A stretch of DNA of 15,244 nt from contig JASAOO010002963.1 in assembly GCA_030849075.1 (NCBI GenBank), positions 1 to 15,244 of the forward strand, in the 5' to 3' direction. Below, piece after piece: positions 10,101 through 15,244 of this stretch (the first letter of the stretch is position 1; every line of letters begins with the position of its first letter). The translations under genes and the position numbers were made by a program. The notes below the pieces were generated by a model. That model was not told where the DNA came from, did not search any database, and saw only the letters and a program-made list of their open reading frames with translations. The DNA comes from Zelonia costaricensis (lineage: Eukaryota; Euglenozoa; Kinetoplastea; Trypanosomatida; Trypanosomatidae).

Positions 10101-12267
10101 TTCCAGTCGCGCCTGCATGTGTGTTGTCTTCCCGCACGACATCCTCAAGCACCCGTTGTGCCGCGGCGGCGCAGAAGAGCGCGTGAACGAGAAGTTCCAT
10201 GTGCGTGGGGCTCTCGGTGAGTGAGAGCCGGTCCAGCGACTCCGAGCGGAGCCGGAAAAGCCACGTCGCGATTGCCTCGTTTTGCGTCACGTCCCCACCG
10301 GCTACAGCAGACCACGTGCGAGGCTCGAGTACGGAGTACCGCAGCACGAGTGCGGCGACGCTGGCAGCGTGGCGCGTGAACAGTGGGAGCTCTGCCGACC
10401 TCTGCAGCCCCGCCTTCGCGAGCGCAGGCGGACACTTACGGAAGCGCGAGCCATCTCGCCTGAAAACGGCGCACAGAAAGGCGGCAGTATAGGCTCGCTG
10501 CTGCCGCGTCACGTGCACCCCGATGAGGCTGCGGAGCTCGTCGATAGGGCGCAAAGGGAGAGGCGGCGAAGCAGCAGCATCGCCGTCGGCCGCCCCCGGC
10601 GCAGCATCGTCGTGGTCGAGCTCACCATCCTCCGTTGGTGAGAGACCGGTGCCGTCTCCATCGTCGTCGCCCTCCGTTGAGCTAGACAGGAGTCGCACAA
10701 CATCCAAGAGGACCGCCGTCGAAAGCAGCGCGTGTGTCGCGGTGCTGGCTGGCGGCGTCAGTTCGCGGCTGACGTCGCCGCGCGCCTGCGCAGCGGCCAA
10801 GGCCATACGCAACGCGTCGGAGCTGATGTGCGCGGGCAGGGGCGCGTCTCCCGCCGCATCGATGGCCATTCCTGAGCGCTTCCACTCCTCCCGCAGCACG
10901 TCGTGGTAAAAATCGAGCAGCACCGCGTAGTAGCGGAAGTAGTGGCAAAGCTCCGCGTCGGTGGATATGAAACCAGCCTTACCGACAGCACATTCGAACG
11001 CCTTACTCGAGAGCACCGCGTGCGCGGCCCGAGTGGGCGCCGCCCCGCTGTCGCTGATGACTCTCCAGCACAGCTCCTCTGCTGCAGCGGCCTTCAGGCG
11101 CCTCTTGTCGCCTCGCCAGCACGCAACCAGTTCACATGCCTCTTCCTCGAGAGCTTCTCGCCGCCGCACCAGCTGTAGGAAGGCTGTGGAATCGCGGTCC
11201 TGCGACTTTAAACCCGCTACCTCCTGCTCCACCACGCGACGTTGGGTCATGTTCGCACACCAGTCCCCCCAAGAGCGAATTTTGTGCGGCCGCACAAGCT
11301 CGGTTTCCTGTGCTTTCGGTCGCGGCACCACAGGCTCGTGCTGCATGTCAGCGGAGCTGGTGCTCTTGTCGACTACACCGTACGATGCATAGTCCTCCTC
11401 TGCACCGCAGAAGGAGAGGGCGTTCTGAAGCGCGGCCCACTCTGCGAAAACCAAGAGCGGCACAGACGACGGGGGTACACCGTCACTGCCTCGCAGCGGG
11501 TTGCCCCACGAGGGCCCGCAGACACGGGCCATGCGGCGCTCGTACTCTCTGGCGCGCTGCACCAGCACCATCGCCGTTGTCTGCTCGCCGGTTGAGCCAC
11601 TCTTGGCAGATGCAACTACGGCCGGCATCTGCCCCCGAAGCTGCTCCACGACAGGGGCGGTAAGTGCGGCGACGGTGAGCTGCACCGATACGCCCGCCTT
11701 CCACGCAGCCGCACACACGTCGCTCTGACCAACTGCAGCCGCATCTTGCCGCATGAGCGAGGTGACCGTATTCATCGTCTTCGCTGTTTCTTTCGGAAGA
11801 GCCTTCTGCTCCTGCAGAATCGCGAGAACGTGGTAAAACTCACAGCATGCCACCATCCACAGACGGTAGTCCCACCTGGCAAGTAGTCCACTTTCCCGCA
11901 CCGCGACGAAGTTCTCGGACGCGGTGTGCACAGCGTGCTCTGCCGCGACGGCAGCGACGAGGCGCCGAAAAAGGACGCGGTTGTACGGGTACGGACTGCC
12001 CTTCGCCTCGCACAGAAAACCTGGCTGTGCTGCGTGGGCAGCTTGCCGTACAAGGAGCGGCTCGCATACGAAGCGTGGGCTCCCTCCACGACAGAGCTGT
12101 TGGGAGGCGTGCTGAGCGGTGTCGTCCGCGTGCGCGGTGAATCCTTGGGTTCGTCTGTCGACACTGCCCGGCTCAACCTTCCTGTACTCGCGTGCATCGA
12201 GGCTCCAGCGTTGCTGGAGATCCGTGTACACGTCACGGAACGAGAGAGATGACGTGGTGCACCCCAT
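7159..12267 (-). CDS. Giant acylated protein built of degenerate calflagin-like (EF-hand) modules
   Basis: A 1,702-residue protein. The N-terminus MGCTTSS fits the myristoylation pattern MGxxxS with a palmitoylatable Cys3, so membrane attachment, probably flagellar, is inferred. Residues 1405-1677 align end to end with the calflagin at 13582-14223: YWERLRLLLP with [17 protein letters not shown] with QRRIELF, FLSYLYRYLELYFMFD with [18 protein letters not shown], and LRRWGAHVENPVDVFGQI with [18 protein letters not shown]. Related segments recur upstream, giving about seven modules separated by acidic or Ser/Ala/Gly-rich linkers (for example 533-567 and 1194-1207). Nearly all Ca2+-ligand positions are lost; the loop at 1063-1074 is the best preserved. 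No membrane-spanning segment is evident. The start is fixed by an in-frame TAG at 12340-12342 with no intervening Met. The gene is uninterrupted and GC-rich like its neighbours. A structural or scaffold role in the flagellum or cortex is inference; the exact function is unknown. Confidence 0.88.
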   Translation of the reverse strand: MGCTTSSLSFRDVYTDLQQRWSLDAREYRKVEPGSVDRRTQGFTAHADDTAQHASQQLCRGGSPRFVCEPLLVRQAAHAAQPGFLCEAKGSPYPYNRVLFRRLVAAVAAEHAVHTASENFVAVRESGLLARWDYRLWMVACCEFYHVLAILQEQKALPKETAKTMNTVTSLMRQDAAAVGQSDVCAAAWKAGVSVQLTVAALTAPVVEQLRGQMPAVVASAKSGSTGEQTTAMVLVQRAREYERRMARVCGPSWGNPLRGSDGVPPSSVPLLVFAEWAALQNALSFCGAEEDYASYGVVDKSTSSADMQHEPVVPRPKAQETELVRPHKIRSWGDWCANMTQRRVVEQEVAGLKSQDRDSTAFLQLVRRREALEEEACELVACWRGDKRRLKAAAAEELCWRVISDSGAAPTRAAHAVLSSKAFECAVGKAGFISTDAELCHYFRYYAVLLDFYHDVLREEWKRSGMAIDAAGDAPLPAHISSDALRMALAAAQARGDVSRELTPPASTATHALLSTAVLLDVVRLLSSSTEGDDDGDGTGLSPTEDGELDHDDAAPGAADGDAAASPPLPLRPIDELRSLIGVHVTRQQRAYTAAFLCAVFRRDGSRFRKCPPALAKAGLQRSAELPLFTRHAASVAALVLRYSVLEPRTWSAVAGGDVTQNEAIATWLFRLRSESLDRLSLTESPTHMELLVHALFCAAAAQRVLEDVVREDNTHAGATGNSGGALGSDAESRVGTWISRHDFLHAVPLICEQLGCPAETLLRNIAALFDAQGTTSTSHVVDPVFTVDGAFTTLRDATLKAPAWRVRGAGEALVAGGQGDEDDELTAAPSGIPAVRASHIVFVVMFNYTRQHCSAYWSTHRRYDDDDADALPAAAESRGEPPQWTAKDTLLALSRALPLRSLAGCYRVFAQLCDAPAQSQRPQGTPAVSPSSRAAFLHAFYERYRTYFDELHLSEDEIQATGTAAIDYLTHQSGGVEGKGGELGITRRDFSAFLQFVLGDLMTSKAYELRCAAQGGTGEVFLSEQEFCRLTACLGRFAEGEDVVARSLAEAHGWLRARKLDDTGDGFISLRNVHLWYSAYRVEHYALESLHEVWQRSHAQRIPFTVSAEHRRERQSSMREILRVKQHREHLPESYPVEASEDEDGYLPVDITAAVADRRWSFDAITTRVFGMDEPPVEEGPMPVATGSEFATEGDDSGDNGGEGAAATAQRTCAPVPQWIAECVGGCNEALHRTDLGSREVHRSDFRFSLQYVHHFVSAYLSLYYALAVLEATSVVVTANDSARRVSTSAADDEAKLTRLFSDNILPLLPMPSAVIDELTGVLAAVVTDTLGDARADGVVADATCRRGAHTIATFLVTRSHLISSRARQSYLDNLEKQDLRANFITQGAFLGALGSFDASAKLSYWERLRLLLPFGPSQRHRQRRLELFAWMDHRQRGYLTMSDIARGLTDLIQLQCFRADFTPALLRAFRATKDVSGERLSIVYLTQHSEEQVLMPSELDAFLSYLYRYLELYFMFDVLTCGGHVHPETLHVVQKKLQYEKPGRSTLGQSQSSGSSAAFISSAAGAAASRRGGDASNSGAAASRLASPVPLVRSAAVALYEASMRPFQLTLEAASMKKEVTLAQFQLARQLLRRWGAHVENPVDVFGQINRRCRENGTMLFTGFAIWASEHDLRPEGYGYGYDDSVDMMARMEEDYASQ
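7237..8055 (-). repeat. Calflagin-like module 7 (residues about 1405-1677)
   Basis: The best-preserved module. It covers the full calflagin fold: the lead-in WERLRLLLP, an EF-1 equivalent at 1435-1446 (MDHRQRGYLTMSD; positions 3 and 5 are Arg, so no calcium site), the aromatic helix FLSYLYRYLELYFMFD, an EF-3 equivalent (about 1523-1534) without acidic ligands, and RRWGAHVENPVDVF leading to FTGFAIWASEHDL. A Ser/Ala/Gly-rich insertion (about 1547-1590) separates the EF-3 and EF-4 halves. Confidence 0.85.
8173..8535 (-). repeat. Calflagin-like module 6 (residues about 1245-1365)
   Basis: Matches the second half of calflagin. DFRFSLQYVHHFVSAYLSLY and the YALAVLE that follows correspond to the EF-2 exit and EF-3 entry helix. 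FSDNILPLLPMPSAVIDEL corresponds to the segment between EF-3 and EF-4. AHTIATFLVTRSHL corresponds to the closing [10 protein letters not shown] helix. Calcium-loop ligands are absent. Confidence 0.6.
9004..9465 (-). repeat. Calflagin-like module 5 (residues about 935-1088)
   Basis: Includes FDELHLSEDEI (compare VEILHLDEF in calflagin), FSAFLQFVLGDLMTSKAYEL, an EF-3 equivalent GGTGEVFLSEQE (1017-1028; first Asp lost, but Thr, Glu, Ser and the final Glu kept), and an EF-4 equivalent DDTGDGFISLRN (1063-1074). The last loop keeps Asp1, Thr3, Asp5, Gly6, Ile8 and Ser9, with Asn instead of Glu at position 12. It is followed by VHLWYSAYRVEHYAL, similar to calflagin's [10 protein letters not shown] helix. 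Confidence 0.75.
9514..9762 (-). repeat. Calflagin-like module 4, partial (residues about 836-918)
   Basis: VRASHIVFVVMFNYTRQHC resembles the aromatic EF-3 entry helix. It is followed, after an acidic linker with a DDDD run, by TAKDTLLALSRALPLRSLAG and CYRVFAQLCDA, resembling the [11 protein letters not shown]...FKQIDD segment of calflagin. The EF-1/EF-2 half is not recognisable, so this may be a half module. Confidence 0.45.
9868..10545 (-). repeat. Calflagin-like module 3 (residues about 575-800)
   Basis: THMELLVHALFCAAAAQRVL aligns with the aromatic helix. RHDFLHAVPLICEQLGCPAE and the LLRNIAALFDAQG that follows align closely with [21 protein letters not shown] and [11 protein letters not shown] of the neighbouring calflagin. 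FTVDGAFTTLRDATL matches the closing helix. The region between the aromatic helix and DFLHAVP carries a Gly/Ser-rich expansion in place of the EF-3 loop. Confidence 0.65.
10693..11010 (-). repeat. Calflagin-like module 2, partial (residues about 420-525)
   Basis: Anchored by AELCHYFRYYAVLLDFYHDV (438-457), which resembles the aromatic EF-3 entry helix (compare calflagin [17 protein letters not shown]). It is followed by helical sequence (SDALRMALAAA) in the place expected for the EF-3/EF-4 linker and by a weak closing helix. No calcium loop is recognisable. Confidence 0.45.
11413..11880 (-). repeat. Calflagin-like module 1 (residues about 130-285)
   Basis: DYRLWMVACCEFYHVLAIL (133-151) resembles the aromatic helix and LLVFAEWAALQNAL (271-284) resembles the [15 protein letters not shown] closing helix. 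Between them lies about 120 residues of Ala-rich helical sequence, longer than in calflagin, with no calcium loops. Confidence 0.5.
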
Positions 12268-12339
12268 GCTGGTAGGGACTACGCGGCAACCAGCGGGGAG
12301 AACAATGAAGCAGTGGCTTCGTGGTTTGAACCCTGTCCT

Positions 12340-12380
12340 CTACGTGTCGAGGTAGAGGTGAAACAGAAAGAGGAAACTCT
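12340..12380 (-). promoter_or_regulatory. Candidate trans-splice acceptor for the giant gene
   Basis: Minus strand: the tract TTTCCTCTTTCTGTTTC (about 12360-12376) continues through pyrimidine-rich sequence to CGACACGTAG, with the AG at 12340-12341. This is the nearest good tract to the ATG at 12267 and would give a 72-base leader. The TAG is also an in-frame stop for the giant protein, confirming that translation cannot begin further upstream. Confidence 0.5.
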
Positions 12381-12951
12381 GCACAGCCGCCAGTGTTACG
12401 CCACAAGGGTCTTTAACTCTCTACTCAACACTGTGACAACGCTACCGTGCTCGAGCTTTGAAACAAGAGAAGAGAGCTGTGTGGACTCAAGTCACGCAGA
12501 CACATACACACATATATGCACATGCACGAGCAGCGGAAATGTGAATCGCAGGTGTTGGAGCTGATGTCTCTTCGCGTTTGCCAGCGCTCGTTTGCTTCTA
12601 GAGGGACGGCGCACGCAAACACAAGAAAGGGATGAAAGGTGGAGGAGTGGATGTGAACAAGGAGCAGCAGAAAAAAGCACACAGTCAGCACAAGGCGGCA
12701 CCGGCGAGGTACTGGAATTCGGGGCACGTGCCACCCCCAAGCTGCCGCGCTGCCAGTCGCAACTGTCATGCGAAGCGCACAAGTGCGTACAGAGCTCGGC
12801 CGGGTCGGTTTCTGCGCAGCCCCACCTCTCTAGGCAGCCTATTGCCGTGTCGCGCACCCCGAGTAGTTGTTCTGTTTGTTTGTTTCGAATCACTTTGGCC
12901 TCCGCGACGGCGCTGGAGTTCAGCCTGCGCACTTGATTTCGGAAAGAAAAA

Positions 12952-12970
12952 CTGAAGAAGAAAGAAGATC
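12952..12970 (-). promoter_or_regulatory. Second, distal acceptor-like signal upstream of the giant gene
   Basis: Minus strand CTTCTTTCTTCTTCAG is a textbook-looking tract plus AG (12952-12953). It would give a leader of about 685 bases for the giant gene, so it is either an alternative acceptor or an unused tract linked to polyadenylation of calflagin. Confidence 0.3.
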
Positions 12971-13581
12971 CCGCCAAGAAGGTCGAATGCGAGGGAGGGA
13001 AACAAAAGAGGAAGAAAGAAGAGAAACACAAAACAGATGTTGTGTCTACGGCCCAGCATCCCGCCAATGGCACCGCCACTCCACATGTACGCTACGGCAG
13101 TGGCTCGCTATAGGAGAAAGGGGGCAATGAAACAAGAGAAGAGAGAGGGCTACCAGAAAGCGCACAGAACCAGATGCGCATTTTACATGGCACAAAACGG
13201 AGAAGCCGAAGAAAAGCGCCGAGAATTACTCAAGGGAGTGGAGACAAGCGTCGTGCACACAGGGCGGCGATGCTGCTTCGTCTCCGAACACCTACCCTTT
13301 TTGAGACATCCGCCGACAGTAACGTCACCGCGCTGCGATGCCTCAACGAAGCGCGTCACAGTTTCGCACACAGTGGTGCTGGTGTATGAAATCAAAGGCG
13401 ACGGTTGCACAAGGTGAAAAGAAAAAGACATAGAAGAAAGAGCATCCCTAACGCGAGAGGAGAGGTCAGGAGAAAACGGGTGGGGAGGGGAGAGAGGTCA
13501 AATGACACCGGAAAAACTTGTTTTTGCTAGAGTGCAGCACGACGGGGTCTATATAGAGGAGGCTACTCGCCTTGCGCATCT

Positions 13582-14223
13582 TTACTTCCTCTCGTTGTCC
13601 GGATCACCATCGGCGTCCAGCTTATGCTCCGCAGCCCACGCAGCAAACTCGTCGAACGTCACCTGGCCGGAGCCGTTGTCGTCGATCTGCTTGAAGGTTG
13701 CCTCGGGGTCCTCGATCTTGAGGCCCCACTTCTTGATCTTGGGGACGGCCTTCTTGAACTCCTTGGCGTCCAGCAGCATGTTGCCGGAGGTGTCGATCTC
13801 GTCGAACATGACGGTCAGCTCAAAGTAGTCGTAGATGTAGCACAGCATCAGGCGGAACTCCAAGAATTCGACCGTGTCCGCCGCACCAGCGCCGCGGTCC
13901 TTCGTTCCGAGGCTCTTTGCCTTGTTGAAGGCACGCTTCGTGATGTCGCGCAGGCGCGTCGTGAATTCGTCCAGGTGAAGGATTTCGACGCAGCCCTTGT
14001 ACGTCTCGTCAAGCGTGAGAGAGCCGCTGCCGTCCTTGTCAAACCTCTTGAACAACTCGATTCGGCGCTGCTTGTCCTCCGGTGTCTTACGGCGCGGTAG
14101 CTCCTGGCGAATCTTCTCCCACGCCACCTTGCGCTCGGCAGCTGTCTTGCCGTCCTTCGAGCGCTTCTTGGCTCCCTTGGTGCTGCCGGACTTGGAGCAG
14201 CTGCAGTTGTCGAAAACCCCCAT
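13582..14223 (-). CDS. FCaBP: Calflagin (flagellar calcium-binding protein, FCaBP/SMP family)
   Basis: A 213-residue EF-hand protein of the kinetoplastid calflagin family, which attaches to the flagellar membrane through N-terminal myristate and palmitate and senses Ca2+. The length matches the family's ~24 kDa. EF-1 (62-73, [12 protein letters not shown]), EF-3 (144-155, [12 protein letters not shown]) and EF-4 (181-192, [12 protein letters not shown]) have acidic or polar residues at the expected ligand positions and Glu at position 12. EF-2 (about 103-120) is degenerate, with no proper loop. The N-terminus MGVFDNCSC keeps Gly2 but has Cys7 and Cys9 in place of the Cys3 seen in many calflagins. 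A basic stretch (16-26) follows and may help membrane binding. A partial second copy lies upstream in transcription order, so this is a tandem array, as is usual for the family. The start is the first Met of the frame. Confidence 0.95.
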   Translation of the reverse strand: MGVFDNCSCSKSGSTKGAKKRSKDGKTAAERKVAWEKIRQELPRRKTPEDKQRRIELFKRFDKDGSGSLTLDETYKGCVEILHLDEFTTRLRDITKRAFNKAKSLGTKDRGAGAADTVEFLEFRLMLCYIYDYFELTVMFDEIDTSGNMLLDAKEFKKAVPKIKKWGLKIEDPEATFKQIDDNGSGQVTFDEFAAWAAEHKLDADGDPDNERK

Positions 14224-14274
14224 GGTTGTGGTTAGACAAGTGTGGAGAGAAAGGAGAGTTTGGTGGTTACTTCA

Positions 14275-14293
14275 CTGACGTTGTGAGGTTGCT
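14275..14293 (-). promoter_or_regulatory. Weak candidate trans-splice acceptors for calflagin
   Basis: On the minus strand two CAG trinucleotides (AG at 14292-14293 and 14275-14276) follow a modest pyrimidine stretch (TTTTTCACC, about 14306-14314). Either would give a leader of about 50-70 bases. The tract is weak, so the true site may be further upstream. Confidence 0.25.
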
Positions 14294-15130
14294 GTGTCGC
14301 GTAGGTGAAAAACTAGAGATCTTTCGCATTTGCAGTATTGGGAGTGAAGTGTCGGACGGTGAGTTGAGGTAGCGGAAAAGCTCGGAGAGCGGGTGTGGGA
14401 TGTGGAAGCTGGGGGGTGCGCAAGCGAGCGTCCCCCCACTCGCACTCCGTGAGCGCATGCTCGCCGTGGCGAAGTCGGCCGTCCAACCCTGAACTCCGCT
14501 CTGCCTACCTTTCTGCCGTTTGGACACAGCAACGTGGCCGGCGGCAGCCCTGCACCTTCCGCCACAGCTGTGCAGCTGAAATCGACGCATTTGGTGCCCT
14601 CGAAGTCGCCGCCTCACAACTATTGCCCTACCCGAGGCATGCTACTTCGTTTTTCTTCGGAGGAGCACCGGAAATTTCTATACTTATACCCGAAATATAG
14701 CCTTTTTGCCTGCACGGAGTCATCCTATTTGCCTGCTCATAAAAGCTGGAAAGACCGCAACAGCATACGTACACACACACACGCACGCAGCCGCTGCTTC
14801 CAATGAGCGTTTTTTCCCTGAAAGCGAAAGAACCGAAAATACATGAGAGCGTGGGGGAAGGGAGAAGGAAAGTCTCTGATGAAGATCAAACTGGCGCTAC
14901 CGCCGTCTGCAAAACCTCGCTCGAGAAACGGGCACTAGTAGGTGAGCGGGGAAAGCGCGTTTGTCTTCTCTGCTTTTTTTTTCTTGCTAGATACATGAAA
15001 GCCAAAACACAAAGCAAAAGAAAAGGATAAAACCCCTTAGAGCGCTTCTCGTCAAGACGGAAGAGACGCACACAAGGACCATAAACCAGAACGAGAACAA
15101 ACGAAAAAAAAAAAGAAACGGAAGCCAGCA

Positions 15131-15149
15131 CGCTGTCCACGGGACAGCG
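15131..15149 (-). other. Perfect hairpin just after the stop of the second calflagin
   Basis: An inverted repeat with arms CGCTGTCC and GGACAGCG (8 GC-rich base pairs) around a 3-base loop. It begins 11 bases past the stop codon. It would fold in the 3' UTR. The complete calflagin copy has no equivalent at this position. Confidence 0.6.
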
Positions 15150-15160
15150 AGAGCGTGTCC

Positions 15161-15244
15161 TTACTGGGTGTTGTCCGGATCACCATCGGCATCAAGCTTG
15201 TTCGCGGTGGCCCACGCAGCAAACTCGTCGAACGTCACCTGGCC
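15161..15244 (-). CDS. FCaBP: Second calflagin gene, C-terminal fragment (cut by window edge)
   Basis: The last 27 codons plus TAA of a gene that continues beyond the window. It encodes [17 protein letters not shown] followed by [10 protein letters not shown]. The first part is the end of EF-4 and its exit helix. Against the complete copy it differs at AAEHKL (here ATANKL) and at the tail (DNTQ here, DNERK there). The rest of the shared stretch is identical at protein level. It is clearly a tandem paralogue, not an assembly duplicate, because both the coding ends and the 3' flanks differ. Confidence 0.93.
   Translation of the reverse strand, partial: GQVTFDEFAAWATANKLDADGDPDNTQ

Larger units (their letters stand above)
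12268..13581. other. Intergenic spacer: 5' leader of the giant gene and 3' UTR of calflagin
   Basis: No supportable gene. The long minus-strand frame 12492-13079 is Phe/Ser/Cys-rich and derives from pyrimidine tracts. The notable content is two good acceptor-like signals (12340 and 12952), a long purine-rich plus strand at about 12945-13030, and a 10-base palindrome TCTATATAGA (13548-13557) about 25 bases past the calflagin stop. Confidence 0.55.
14224..15160. other. Spacer between tandem calflagin genes
   Basis: Non-coding: the 5' leader of the complete calflagin and the 3' UTR of the partial one. It holds a pyrimidine tract (minus strand) at 14242-14258 close to the ATG, a CA-rich patch (about 14769-14789), A-rich runs (about 15010-15030 and 15098-15118), and a hairpin next to the upstream copy's stop codon. 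Frames in it are short and low in complexity. Confidence 0.6.

Noticed and set aside
12492..13079. Minus-strand frame of 195 codons upstream of the giant gene
   Set aside because: It is a translated pyrimidine tract (FFLFCF, SFFFSFSF) with acceptor-like signals inside it.
1..15244. tRNA, rRNA, snoRNA, CRISPR array, transposase or a named 3' UTR retroposon
   Set aside because: I found no cloverleaf, box motif set, regular direct-repeat array or element protein. Degenerate UTR retroposons would need a sequence search to be seen.

Overview
The window looks like nuclear DNA of a trypanosomatid of the Leishmania/Leptomonas/Crithidia group. The coding DNA is GC-rich, the genes are intronless and widely spaced, and all of them lie on the minus strand, as in a polycistronic unit. 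The intergenic DNA is full of minus-strand polypyrimidine tracts followed by AG, the signal for spliced-leader trans-splicing. A calflagin (flagellar calcium-binding protein), a family specific to kinetoplastids, confirms the assignment. Genus and species cannot be fixed from sequence alone. No bacterial-type operons, rRNA, tRNA, CRISPR arrays or transposase genes are seen.

Layout in transcription order (right to left): (i) 15161-15244, the last 27 codons of a second calflagin gene, cut by the window edge; (ii) 13582-14223, a complete 213-residue calflagin; (iii) 7159-12267, a 1,702-residue protein that begins MGCTTSS and is not an ordinary hypothetical. Its last ~275 residues align along their whole length with the neighbouring calflagin. 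Similar signature segments recur upstream, so it reads as about seven degenerate calflagin modules in tandem; (iv) 5136-6041, a 301-residue basic, low-complexity protein of unknown function with a short C-terminal coiled coil; (v) 1858-3867, an RRP1/Nop52-family nucleolar protein of large-subunit rRNA processing. The remaining ~1.86 kb at the left is non-coding on my reading and is best explained as UTR and spacer DNA.

The two calflagins and the giant protein form a local family cluster. All the visible N-termini carry acylation signals (Gly2 plus nearby cysteines), which in this family direct proteins to the flagellar membrane. The calflagin keeps canonical Ca2+-binding loops. The giant has lost nearly all loop ligands while keeping the helical framework, which suggests a scaffold rather than a calcium sensor. 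RRP1 and the 301-residue protein have no evident functional link to it; in trypanosomatids co-transcription does not imply common function.

The strongest lead is the giant calflagin-repeat protein. Secondary points are the large insertion that splits the Nop52 domain, pyrimidine tracts abutting start codons with no intervening AG, and a tight hairpin just after the stop codon of the second calflagin.
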